Origin: Caenispirillum bisanense
GTDB taxonomy: Bacteria; Pseudomonadota; Alphaproteobacteria; Rhodospirillales; Rhodospirillaceae
DNA length: 64,000 nucleotides
Direction of reading: 5' to 3'
Assembly: GCF_039523075.1 (NCBI RefSeq)
Contig: NZ_BAAAEP010000010.1
Span: 1-64,000, forward strand
The notes under the pieces were generated by a model. It was not told where the DNA came from and ran no database searches. It saw nothing but the letters and a program-made list of their open reading frames with translations. Shown one piece after another: positions 1 to 7,510 of this stretch. Each line of letters starts with the position of its first letter. The first letter of the stretch is position 1. The translations under genes and the position numbers were made by a program.

Positions 1-348
1 CTGGCGGAGCGGCCGCCGGTGCTCGCCCTGTGGGACGGCCGCGCCGCCGCCGAACGGGCGCTGCCCGAGGCCGCTGCCGTGGCTGCCGCCATCGGTGCCG
101 GCGTCGCCGTGCTCGCCTTCGGCCCGGCGGCGGGCAACGATCCCGACCGCGCCGCCGCCCGCCTGGATCCGGCGGCGGTGGCGTGGCGGTGGCAGGCGCT
201 GCCGCCGCTCAGCCTGGGGCGGCTGCAACGGGCGACCGACTTTTCCCATGCCCTGCTGGTCCTGCCGGCCGAAGCGGCCATGACTCTTGGCCTATCGACG
301 GCGGATCTACTTGACCGTCTCTCCTGCTCCGTCCTATTGGTCCGCTGA
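1..348 (+). CDS. Universal-stress-protein-like C-terminal fragment
   Basis: The frame is open from the first base of the window, so the N-terminus lies outside it. About 115 residues are visible. The run ALWDGRAAAERAL resembles the start of a UspA repeat (a beta strand followed by a helix on which residues are often duplicated), and the fragment ends SCSVLLVR, the usual last strand of UspA domains. A GTG at 19 could start a shorter protein, but the frame reads through it. No ATP-binding GxxGxxxxGS motif is visible. The assignment rests only on fold-like resemblance, and a different nucleotide-binding family is possible. Confidence 0.45.
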   Translation: MAERPPVLALWDGRAAAERALPEAAAVAAAIGAGVAVLAFGPAAGNDPDRAAARLDPAAVAWRWQALPPLSLGRLQRATDFSHALLVLPAEAAMTLGLSTADLLDRLSCSVLLVR

Positions 349-418
349 ACCGGCGGCAGGGTTACGCGAATTCTGCCGGTCCGCACAACCAACAATGATC
401 ATGGAACAGGGTCCGGCC

Positions 419-817
419 ATGCCGCTGATCGAGTGGAACAACGACTGGATGATCGGTCACCCGACCATCGACTTCGATCACCAGACGCTGGTGAACATCA
501 CCAACCAGCTCTACGACATGCGGCGGGCGCCCAAGGTGAGCAATGCCCAGCTGTCGCAGTGCATGGATCAGCTGGTGCAGTACGTGGAGCGGCACTTCAA
601 GCGCGAGGAGGACATCTTCGCCGCCACCCAGTACCCGCTGGCCGACGGCCACAAGAAGATGCACCGCGAGCTGGAGCGGGTGGCGCGCGAGATCGCCGAC
701 CTGTTCCGCCGCGAGCCGGACCTGCTCAACCTCAACGAAGTGATCGAGTTCCTGCGCCGCTGGCTGATCGACCACATCGCCAAGCACGACATGGGATACA
801 AGGAATACCTGCGTTGA
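419..817 (+). CDS. Bacteriohemerythrin
   Basis: A 132-residue single-domain hemerythrin, which binds O2 at a non-heme di-iron centre and serves as an oxygen carrier, store or sensor in the cytoplasm. All expected iron ligands are visible: His21 in DFDHQ, His59 and Glu63 in HFKREE, His78 and His82 in HKKMH, then His119 and Asp124 in HIAKHD. The length is normal for the stand-alone family. I start at the ATG at 419 because homologs begin M-x-L-x-W; in-frame ATGs at 395 and 401 would add a short unconserved leader. CAGGG lies about 8 bases upstream of 419. There is no fused output domain. A chemoreceptor gene lies within 6 kb, but no functional link is shown. Confidence 0.9.
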   Translation: MPLIEWNNDWMIGHPTIDFDHQTLVNITNQLYDMRRAPKVSNAQLSQCMDQLVQYVERHFKREEDIFAATQYPLADGHKKMHRELERVAREIADLFRREPDLLNLNEVIEFLRRWLIDHIAKHDMGYKEYLR

Positions 818-851
818 GGCTGGCGCAGGCCCGGCGGGCTTGCGATAAACC

Positions 852-866
852 GTAAGGCGAACTTAC
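852..866. promoter_or_regulatory. Inverted repeat upstream of marR
   Basis: GTAAG at 852-856 and CTTAC at 862-866 form a perfect inverted repeat around GCGAA, ending 9 bases before the marR start codon. MarR proteins commonly repress their own operon through short palindromes overlapping the promoter or start. The position suits autoregulation of marR and the coupled efflux gene. This is inference from sequence only. Confidence 0.4.
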
Positions 867-875
867 TATCGGGGC

Positions 876-1322
876 ATGTCCATCCTGACCCCGAAAGCGT
901 CCATCGGCTTCCTGGCCGGTGACGTCGCCCGCCTGTTGCGCCGTGCCTTCGAGCACGAACTGGAGGCCGCCGCCCTGCCCCTGACGGTGGCGCAGGCGCG
1001 TGCCCTGGCCTACGTCGTCGCCTATGCCGGCAGCCGCCAGGCGGTGATCGCCGAGCGCATGGGCGTCGAGCCCATGACCCTGGTCAGCTTCCTCGACCAG
1101 CTGGAGAAGGCCGGCATGGTGGAGCGCCGGCCGCACCCGCAGGACCGCCGCGCCAAGGCCGTCCACCCCACCGCCGCCGCCGGCCCCATGCTGGCGCGGC
1201 TGGAGGAGGTGGCGGCCCGCATCCGCGCCCGCGCCGTCGCCGGCCTGTCGCCGGGCGAGGTGGCGACGGTGCTGCGCGGGCTGGATGCCATCCGCGCCAA
1301 TCTGGCGGACGGCTGCGAATGA
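876..1322 (+). CDS. MarR-family transcriptional regulator
   Basis: A 148-residue winged-helix regulator. The N-terminal helix bears LLRRAFEHEL, the recognition region lies around SRQAVIAERMGVEPMTLVSF (residues 50-70), and the wing contains the family-typical RRPHPQDRRAK with its conserved D-x-R. Length and layout fit dimeric MarR repressors that sense phenolic or lipophilic ligands. The stop codon overlaps the ATG of the following MFS gene (ATGA), so the two are translationally coupled and the transporter is probably the regulated target. An inverted repeat just upstream is a candidate operator. The ligand cannot be read from the sequence. Confidence 0.85.
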   Translation: MSILTPKASIGFLAGDVARLLRRAFEHELEAAALPLTVAQARALAYVVAYAGSRQAVIAERMGVEPMTLVSFLDQLEKAGMVERRPHPQDRRAKAVHPTAAAGPMLARLEEVAARIRARAVAGLSPGEVATVLRGLDAIRANLADGCE

Positions 1323-2512
1323 CCCCGGAAACCCGCATGGCCCTGATGGCGGCGGTGCTGGCCGCCGTCGGGCCGCTGTCGCTGTCGGTCTACGGCCCCG
1401 CCATGCCGGCCATCGCCGCCGCCTTCCAGGTGCCGGAGGCGGTGATCGCCCCCACCATGGCGCTCTATCTTGCCGGGTTCTCCGCCGGGCAGCTGGTGTG
1501 CGGGCCGCTGTCGGACCGCTACGGCCGCCGCCCGGCCATGGTCGGCTTCCTGCTGCTCTATCTGGCCGGCACCCTGGCCGCCTTCCTGGCGCCGTCGGTG
1601 GCGGTGCTGGCGGCCGGGCGGCTGGTGCAGGGGCTGGGGGCGTCGGTCGGCATCGCCATTGCCCGCGCCATGGTGCGCGACCGCTTCAGCGGGCAGGCGG
1701 CGGCGCGCATCCTGTCGGTGGTGGGGATGGTGGTGAGCGTGGCGCCGGCCCTCGGCCCGCTGGCCGGCGGCGTGGTGCTGGAACTGGCGCCGTGGCGGTG
1801 GGTGTTCGTGCTGATGGCGGTCTATGCCGTGGCGCTGCTCGCCTTCTCCGTGCTGCGGCTGCGCGAGACCAACAGCCACGCCGGCGGCGGCGCCCTGCCG
1901 CTGCGCCATGTGGTCGGCACCTACGGCATGCTGCTGACCGACCTGCGGTTCCTGTCGCCGGCGCTGGGCGGGGCGCTGTCCATCGGCGGCATCTATACCT
2001 TCGTGACGGTGGCGCCCTTCGTGCTCGACCACGACCTCGGCCTGACGCCGGGGCTGATCGGCCCGGCCATGGCGGCGCCGGCCGCCAGCTACTTCGTCGG
2101 CGCGGCGCTGGCCGGACGCCTGCTGCGGCGCCTGCCGGCGGCGCGGCTGATGCTGTGGGGCGGCGGCCTCAACCTGCTGGCCGGGCTGCTCGGCGCCGCC
2201 CTGCTGCTGACCCTCGGCCCCACCCTGGCGGGGCTGGTGGCGACAATGGCGCTGTGGTCGTTCGGGGTGTCGCTGCTGATGCCCGGCTGCTCCGCCGGGG
2301 CCATGGAGCACTTCCCCCGCACCGCCGGCGCCGCCGCCGCCCTGATGGGATGCCTGCAGATGGGCACCGGCATGGTGGGCGGGCTGGCGGCGCACTGGGT
2401 GGGCGGCACCCATACCGGGCTGGCGGTGGTGCCGGTGGTGATGGCCTGCGGCGCCATCGCCATGGTGCTGGCCGGACGCCGCCGGCTCAGCCGCCCGGCG
2501 GGCTCGGACTGA
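1319..2512 (+). CDS. MFS drug efflux transporter, Bcr/CflA type
   Basis: A 397-residue polytopic inner-membrane protein with about twelve hydrophobic segments. It starts with the Bcr/CflA-like SVYGPAMPAIAAAFQVPE and has motif A, GPLSDRYGRRP, in the loop between TM2 and TM3 (around residues 60-70). This is a 12-TM proton antiporter of the DHA1 group, expected to expel drugs or small metabolites. It overlaps the marR stop codon by four bases, so the pair forms an operon. Its 3' end overlaps the convergent gene at 2487-2963 by 26 bases. The substrate is unknown. Confidence 0.85.
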   Translation: MTPETRMALMAAVLAAVGPLSLSVYGPAMPAIAAAFQVPEAVIAPTMALYLAGFSAGQLVCGPLSDRYGRRPAMVGFLLLYLAGTLAAFLAPSVAVLAAGRLVQGLGASVGIAIARAMVRDRFSGQAAARILSVVGMVVSVAPALGPLAGGVVLELAPWRWVFVLMAVYAVALLAFSVLRLRETNSHAGGGALPLRHVVGTYGMLLTDLRFLSPALGGALSIGGIYTFVTVAPFVLDHDLGLTPGLIGPAMAAPAASYFVGAALAGRLLRRLPAARLMLWGGGLNLLAGLLGAALLLTLGPTLAGLVATMALWSFGVSLLMPGCSAGAMEHFPRTAGAAAALMGCLQMGTGMVGGLAAHWVGGTHTGLAVVPVVMACGAIAMVLAGRRRLSRPAGSD

Positions 2513-2963
2513 CCTTCGGCTGGGTGCCGTCGTCCGGGGTGGCCGACATGCCGTGGTTGGCGGTGCGGCCGGCGCTCGGGTGATGCGGCTTGCGGGCGGC
2601 GCGCTTCTGGTCGAGCGCCCGCTCCATGATCGCCTGCTGGTCCTCGTCGCCCTTCATGCGGCGGTAGCGGCTGATCTCGCGGTTGACCCGCTTGAGGGCG
2701 CCGGCGAAGACCTGCTCCTTGCGGGTGGTGCCGGTGTTGTCGGCGGCCGCCTTGGTGCCGCGCGGGGCGGCCTTGCCGCGCATCTCGCGCCGCTGCTGGC
2801 GGGCGGTGTCGCGGGCCTTGGCGCGCATGTCGCGCAGGCGGCGGGCCGTTTCGGTCAGGTCCTTCTGGCCGAGGTCGCAGATGTTGGGGTAGTGGGTCTG
2901 CTCGACAGCGGCGAATTCGTCGGCCGTCAGCAGGCGCTTTTCGTCGCGGACGGTGATGGTCAT
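2487..2963 (-). CDS. Conserved hypothetical protein, charged and soluble
   Basis: A 158-residue protein of unknown function. It starts MTITVRDEKRLLTADEFA with a clear GGAGGAG ribosome site 7 bases before the ATG. The middle (residues 35-120) is rich in Arg, Lys and Glu and predicted helical, with repeated basic clusters such as RRLRDMRAKARDTARQQRRE, which suggests nucleic acid binding or a coiled region. The C-terminus is low-complexity (Pro, Ser, Gly). No enzyme motif, signal peptide or membrane segment is seen. It converges on, and overlaps, the MFS gene. Both the RBS and the codon pattern support a real gene. Confidence 0.7.
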   Translation of the reverse strand: MTITVRDEKRLLTADEFAAVEQTHYPNICDLGQKDLTETARRLRDMRAKARDTARQQRREMRGKAAPRGTKAAADNTGTTRKEQVFAGALKRVNREISRYRRMKGDEDQQAIMERALDQKRAARKPHHPSAGRTANHGMSATPDDGTQPKVSPSPPGG

Positions 2964-3148
2964 GGGCGCTCCTCCGTCGTGATTTCCTTACAGGGTCAAC
3001 GCCCTGCGGCGCGGCCCGTTCGACGGAAGGGAGGAGGCCCGGACACACGAACGCCGCCTGCGGGCGGGGAGAACGGCCGGCGCGTGGTGCGTCGGCGGCT
3101 CCCGGCCCAAGGCGGCGGGTGGCAGGCGGGGCTATGCCCTGCGCCGCG

Positions 3149-3328
3149 TCAGCCGACCATGTCGGCGACGATGCGGCGGATGTCTTCCGGCGACAGCGAG
3201 GTGCCGGTCTTCATGCCTTCGCCCGGCAGCGGCCGGTCGGAGACCGGCTTGGCAGCGCCAAGGCGACGGGCGCCGGCGGCCAGGTGATGCGGACGGAGCG
3301 GAGCCCCGGTGTGTTCGATGGTCTGCAT
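3149..3328 (-). CDS. Small protein of 59 aa, unknown function
   Basis: A short gene starting MQTIEHTGAPLRPHH and ending PEDIRRIVADMVG. GAAGGGA lies 8 bases before the ATG, a good ribosome site. The C-terminal third is a plausible amphipathic helix preceded by a flexible segment, and there are no cysteines or membrane segments. The reading frame stays in the genome's GC3-rich codon pattern, unlike the flanking non-coding DNA. It lies downstream of the sigma-54 regulator on the same strand, about 340 bases away, with a structured leader region between them. I recognise no family. It could be a small regulatory or stress peptide, but nothing shows that directly. Confidence 0.55.
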   Translation of the reverse strand: MQTIEHTGAPLRPHHLAAGARRLGAAKPVSDRPLPGEGMKTGTSLSPEDIRRIVADMVG

Positions 3329-3449
3329 GTACTCGTTCCCTTCGTTTTTATTGTTGGTCTAGCCATCCCTGGATGGAGACGCCAACATGATCCGGCAGTT
3401 AGCCTGAACCCCCTGCGCTCATCCATCACGGTACTGTTAAAGTTAGACG

Positions 3450-3640
3450 TCGAAATCTGTGACGGCAAGGGCCGTCGCGACGACTTTCCGTTTGGACAGG
3501 CTGGAATCAGGCCCTTCGGCCGATACAATGCGGCACAAACGCCGCAGGTGCCCCTGCCGTTCGGCAGGTGACCCGGAGTGGTAACCGGCGCGGACGCAAG
3601 TCCAGCACCAGTCATGGTGCGTTCACCGGCACGGCCGGCG
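3450..3640 (+). ncRNA. Candidate structured RNA in the 3329-3672 gap
   Basis: The 344-base gap between the small gene and the regulator holds no convincing ORF but a run of perfect short hairpins: GACGGC/GCCGTC (3461-3476, loop AAGG), ATC-GGCC/GGCC-GAT (3506-3524, loop CTTC), TGCGGC/GCCGCA (3529-3546), CCTGCC/GGCAGG (3553-3568, loop GTTC), GGAC/GTCC (3592-3603, GNRA loop GCAA), GCACCA/TGGTGC (3605-3620, loop GTCA) and CCGGC/GCCGG (3626-3638). An extended -10-like TGTTAAAGT sits at 3435-3443, and CTTTTGTT follows the last stem. The plus strand is favoured by the GCAA tetraloop. No known RNA family is recognised, and GC-rich DNA inflates hairpin counts. Confidence 0.25.
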
Positions 3641-3672
3641 ACGCTTTTGTTACGGCGCGGACGCAGGGGCCG

Positions 3673-5106
3673 TCAGGCGCCCAGCGATTCGCCCTCTCCC
3701 GCCTCCCACGCCGCCTTCTTGCGGTAGATGGTGGAGGCGGAAATGCCCAGCGCGGCCGCGGCGCGGGGAATGTTGCCCTCGAAGGCGTCGATGGCGGCCT
3801 CGATGGCCTCCTTCTCCACCTGCCACAGGGGCTTGATGTCCGACGGCGCCGGCTCTGCCAGCCGCAGCGGCGGCAGGGTGGCCCGGTTGACCTGCCCCGG
3901 CAGCGAGCCGCGGCTGTTGACCGGCGGCGGCAGCATTTCGGCTGCCACCAGCGGGCCGTCGTTCAGCACGACGGCGTTGAGCACCACGTTCTGCAACTGA
4001 CGCACGTTGCCCGGCCAGGGGTAGCGCAGCAGCAGGTCTTCCGCTTCGGGCGTGAAGCCCTGGAAGGACTTGCCCTCCTGCTGCGAGAACCTGGCAAGCA
4101 GCGCACGCGCAATTTCGAGGACATCGCCCTCGCGATCACGCAATGCCGGCAGATGCAGGGGAATTACGTGGAGGCGGTAATAGAGGTCTTCGCGGAAGCG
4201 GCCTTCCTCGACCTCTTTCATCGGATCGCGGTTGGTGGCGCAGACGATGCGCACGTCAACCTTCTCCAGCGTCTCACCGCCGACCCGCATATAGGTACCC
4301 GTCTGCAGGAAGCGCAAGAGCTTGGTTTGCAGCGCCGGTTCCATTTCGCAGATTTCGTCCAGGAACAGGGTGCCGCCGTCGGCCCGGCGGGCGGCGCCGT
4401 CACGGGCCGCCACGGCGCCGGTGAAGGCGCCCTTCACGTGGCCGAACACCTCGCTCTCGATCAGCCCGTGGGGTATGGCGCCGCAGTTGATGGCGACGAA
4501 GGGGCCGTTGGCGCGCCGGCTCTGGCGGTGCAGGGCCTCGGCCGCCAGTTCCTTGCCGGTGCCGCTCTCGCCGGTGACGAAGACGGTGGCGCCGGTCGGC
4601 CCGGCGGCCTGGATGATGCGGTAGACCGACTGCATGGCCAGCGACGAGCCGATGAAGCCGTGGAAGGTGGCGCGGCCGAAATCCTCCCGCAGGGCCTGCA
4701 CCTGCGACTTCAGGGCCAGCCGCTCCAGCGCGTTGGCCAGGGTGACCTTCAGGCGGTCGGCGTTGAAGGGCTTGACCAGGAAGTCGTCGGCGCCCGCCTG
4801 CATGGCCTCCACCGCCATGCCGATGGAGCCGTAGGCGGTGGCGACGATGACCACCACCGGCAGTTCCTGCCGGCGGATGTGGGCCAGCACCTCCAGCCCC
4901 GAGATGTCGGGCAGCCGCACGTCCAGCAGCACCGCATCGGGCAGCCCCTGTTCCAGGGCCGCGAGGCAGCCCTGGCCGGTTTCCACGTGGTCGACCTGAT
5001 AGCCGGCCTGAACCAGGAAGGCTTCCGTCATGCGGGCGATGGAGAGGGTGTCCTCGACCATCAGCACGCGCGCCGCCCGTCTCGTCATCATCCCCCGCAC
5101 CGCCAT
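3673..5106 (-). CDS. Sigma-54-dependent response regulator, NtrC/LuxO type
   Basis: 477 residues with the three domains of a bacterial enhancer-binding protein. The receiver domain (about 12-125) has the acidic pair ED at 18-19, phospho-acceptor Asp62 in LLDVRLPD, and Lys in FLVKPF. The AAA+ core (about 150-375) has Walker A GESGTGKE, the sigma-54-contacting loop GAFTGA, and the R-finger region FREDLYYRL. A Fis-type HTH at the C-terminus (AAAALGISASTIYRKK) binds DNA. The linker WPGNVRQLQNVVLNAVVLN is LuxO-like. No histidine kinase gene adjoins it, so its partner is elsewhere. In-frame ATGs at 5091 and 5088, preceded by GCGGGGG, may be the true start. Confidence 0.9.
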   Translation of the reverse strand: MAVRGMMTRRAARVLMVEDTLSIARMTEAFLVQAGYQVDHVETGQGCLAALEQGLPDAVLLDVRLPDISGLEVLAHIRRQELPVVVIVATAYGSIGMAVEAMQAGADDFLVKPFNADRLKVTLANALERLALKSQVQALREDFGRATFHGFIGSSLAMQSVYRIIQAAGPTGATVFVTGESGTGKELAAEALHRQSRRANGPFVAINCGAIPHGLIESEVFGHVKGAFTGAVAARDGAARRADGGTLFLDEICEMEPALQTKLLRFLQTGTYMRVGGETLEKVDVRIVCATNRDPMKEVEEGRFREDLYYRLHVIPLHLPALRDREGDVLEIARALLARFSQQEGKSFQGFTPEAEDLLLRYPWPGNVRQLQNVVLNAVVLNDGPLVAAEMLPPPVNSRGSLPGQVNRATLPPLRLAEPAPSDIKPLWQVEKEAIEAAIDAFEGNIPRAAAALGISASTIYRKKAAWEAGEGESLGA

Positions 5107-5342
5107 TTGCGCCGCCGGAAGACCCGCGGCAGCCGCCCCTTCCCTATCTGAAAGGGGTACGCACCCATGCTATCCAGCCCCGTCCGCCGCCGGGTTGTCA
5201 AGGCCGGCAGCGGCCGGCGGCGGCACATCTCCCGTCCGGCGGGTGCTGGTCCGGCGGCGGCATCCCCATTGGTCGAAGCCCCTCGCGCGCCGGTCGACGC
5301 ACGAGGGGCCGAGGCAAGTCAGGCGTGTGACCGCCGCCCGCC

Positions 5343-7319
5343 CTAACCGGCGCGCACCCGCTGCAGGAAGCGGCTGACGGCGGCCTGCAGTTCTTCCGCC
5401 CGGCTGTGCAGCTGGGTGGCCGACTGCAGCACCTGGCCGGCGGCGTCGCCGGTTTCGCCGGCGGCGTGGGTGACGCTGCCGATGGTCGACGACACCTCAT
5501 GGGTGCCGCGGGCGGCTTCCTGGGTGTTGCGGGCGATTTCCTGGGTGGCGGCGCCCTGTTCCTCCACCGCCGAGGCGATGGCGGAGGCGATCTCGTTGAT
5601 CTGGTCGATGGTGGTGGTGACGCTCTTGATGGCGCCGACGGCGCTTTGCGTCGCCGACTGCACGGCGGCGATCTGCTGGCCGATCTCTTCCGTGGCGCGG
5701 CCGGTCTGGTTGGCGAGGTTCTTCACCTCGTTGGCGACGACGGCAAAGCCCTTGCCCGATTCGCCGGCCCGCGCCGCCTCGATGGTGGCATTGAGCGCCA
5801 GCAGGTTGGTCTGTTCGGCGATGTCGGTGATCATGCTGACCACTTCGCCGATGCGGCGGGTGGCTTCCAGCAGGCCGGCGACCTGATCGTTGGCCTGCGC
5901 CGCCTGACCCACCGCCGACCGGGCGATGGCCGCCGACTGGGTGACCTGACGGCTGATTTCCAGGATGGAGGCCGACAGTTCCTCCGCCGCCGCCGCCACC
6001 GTCTCCACATTGGCGGTGGCCTGCATGGTGGCGGTGGCGACCGTGGCCGCCTGCCGGTTGGTGTCGTGGGCGGTGGCGGTCATCACCTCGGCCGTCGACT
6101 GCATCTGCGAGGCGGAGGAGGTGATGGCGCCGATGGCGCCGGCGACGCTGTGCTCCAGCTCGTCGGCCATGCCGAGCATGGCCTGGCGGCGCTTTTCTTC
6201 CTCCAGGCGGCGGTTTTCCGCCTGTTCGGCCTGCAGGCGCTCGACCGCGCGGGCGTTGTCGCGGAACACCCGCACGGCGGCGGCCATTTCGCCGATCTCG
6301 TCCTTGTTGCGCTCGGCCGGCACTTCCACCGTCAGCTCGCCGGCGGCAAGGCGGCGCATGGCGGCGGTCATGGCGGTCACCGGCGTGGCGATGGACCGGC
6401 CGATGAAGAAGGCGGCGGCGGCGCCCAGCAGCAGGCTGACGATGGTAAGGCCCATCACCCAGGAATTGGCGGCGCCCAGGCGGCGGTCGGTTTCCTGCTT
6501 GATGGCGGTTTCGGCCGCCAGCGCCGACAGCTTCACCTGATCGGTGCGGGCGGAGATGACGCCGCCGTGGCGTTCCAGCTGTTCCTGGGCCGCCTGCAGC
6601 TCGCCAATGACGCCCGACAGTTCGTTCACGCCCTCAAGATACTTCTCGTACAGCAGGGCGGCGGTTTCCGCCTCCGGCAGGGCGGCGATGGCCTCGTCGA
6701 CCTTGAACAGCTCTTCCCAGATCAGGGCGAAGCTGTCCTCGCTCGGCTTCAGCAGGTAGGCGGTCACCGCCATCTGCGCCTGCAGGGTGTGCTGCACCAG
6801 GGTGCCGGCGGTTTCCACGTCCTCGGCGGCGCCGGCGTCGCTCGAATCGGCGGCGTGCAGGCGGGCTTCCTCCACCAGGGCGGAGGCGGTGGAGCCGAGC
6901 ACGCCGGTGGAGATGTCCACCCGCCGCGCCACCAGCTGCATGGCCGGATCGAGGGTGGAGAGGTAGGCCTTGAAGGCGCCGGCGATGGCCTCGGCATGGC
7001 CGGCGGCCTCGGGGGATACGGCGGCGGCCTGGAAGTCGGCGATGGCGGCGGCCACCTCGCGGCGGCTCTCGCCGACGGCGCGGAAGGCCTCGTCGGTCGG
7101 ATCGCGCACATAATCGGCGACCCGGCGGTCGAACAGCCCGGTGACGCGATCCAGCTGCACGCTCGACACCGCGCCCTGGGCGGTTACGGCGAACCGCTCG
7201 AACGACCCGCTGACGGTCCCGAACACCCAGATCGATGCCGCCGCCACCACCGCAAGCAGGGTGAGCACGGCAAGGAACCCGGCGTAGAGGCGCGTCCGGA
7301 TGCGAAGGCTGGAGAGCAT
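5343..7319 (-). CDS. Methyl-accepting chemotaxis protein, HBM-like sensor
   Basis: 658 residues. TM1 lies at about 12-33, followed by a helical periplasmic region of about 245 residues. TM2 lies near 280-300 (LTIVSLLLGAAAAFFIG), then a HAMP domain (SIATPVTAMTAAMRRLAAGE) and a signalling domain with the conserved tip EQTNLLALNATIEAARAGE. The sensor region is long enough for a helical bimodular (two four-helix bundle) domain like that of McpS, which binds organic acids. This is a length and helix argument, not a motif match. It controls CheA activity at the pole. No che genes are nearby and no C-terminal CheR pentapeptide is seen. The upstream region has an AT-rich palindrome. Confidence 0.93.
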   Translation of the reverse strand: MLSSLRIRTRLYAGFLAVLTLLAVVAAASIWVFGTVSGSFERFAVTAQGAVSSVQLDRVTGLFDRRVADYVRDPTDEAFRAVGESRREVAAAIADFQAAAVSPEAAGHAEAIAGAFKAYLSTLDPAMQLVARRVDISTGVLGSTASALVEEARLHAADSSDAGAAEDVETAGTLVQHTLQAQMAVTAYLLKPSEDSFALIWEELFKVDEAIAALPEAETAALLYEKYLEGVNELSGVIGELQAAQEQLERHGGVISARTDQVKLSALAAETAIKQETDRRLGAANSWVMGLTIVSLLLGAAAAFFIGRSIATPVTAMTAAMRRLAAGELTVEVPAERNKDEIGEMAAAVRVFRDNARAVERLQAEQAENRRLEEEKRRQAMLGMADELEHSVAGAIGAITSSASQMQSTAEVMTATAHDTNRQAATVATATMQATANVETVAAAAEELSASILEISRQVTQSAAIARSAVGQAAQANDQVAGLLEATRRIGEVVSMITDIAEQTNLLALNATIEAARAGESGKGFAVVANEVKNLANQTGRATEEIGQQIAAVQSATQSAVGAIKSVTTTIDQINEIASAIASAVEEQGAATQEIARNTQEAARGTHEVSSTIGSVTHAAGETGDAAGQVLQSATQLHSRAEELQAAVSRFLQRVRAG

Positions 7320-7406
7320 GCTGTTGCCTTTCTTCCCCCGGGAAATAAATCGCCTCGCCCTGATGCAATCCGACTACATCGGAAGGAGGGGCGTTACGGT
7401 CAATTT

Positions 7407-7420
7407 ATACCATTTGGTAT
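7407..7420. promoter_or_regulatory. AT-rich inverted repeat and promoter of the chemoreceptor gene
   Basis: ATACCA and TGGTAT flank TT at 7407-7420, in the only AT-rich patch between the chemoreceptor and gshA. On the minus strand TATAAA can act as a -10 element, with CTGGAA 17 bases upstream as a weak -35. The repeat would overlap that promoter, so it could be an operator. This is inferred from position only. Confidence 0.3.
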
Positions 7421-7510
7421 GGGGGTTTCCAGCACCAGCCGCAGCCAGCCGCCATGCATTACGCGCAGAAGAGAAAGAGCTGTTCGCCTTTCGCGTCAAG
7501 GCTGTATCCA

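Noticed and set aside
3532..3545. Sigma-54 promoter GG-N10-GC
   Set aside because: The -12 TTGC is CCGC here, and GG-N10-GC pairs are frequent in such GC-rich DNA.
3590..3640. c-di-GMP or cobalamin riboswitch
   Set aside because: GGACGCAAGTCC looks slightly like parts of both, but the conserved cores (the GEMM GGTAGCGGGG segment or the cobalamin GCCACTG box) are missing.
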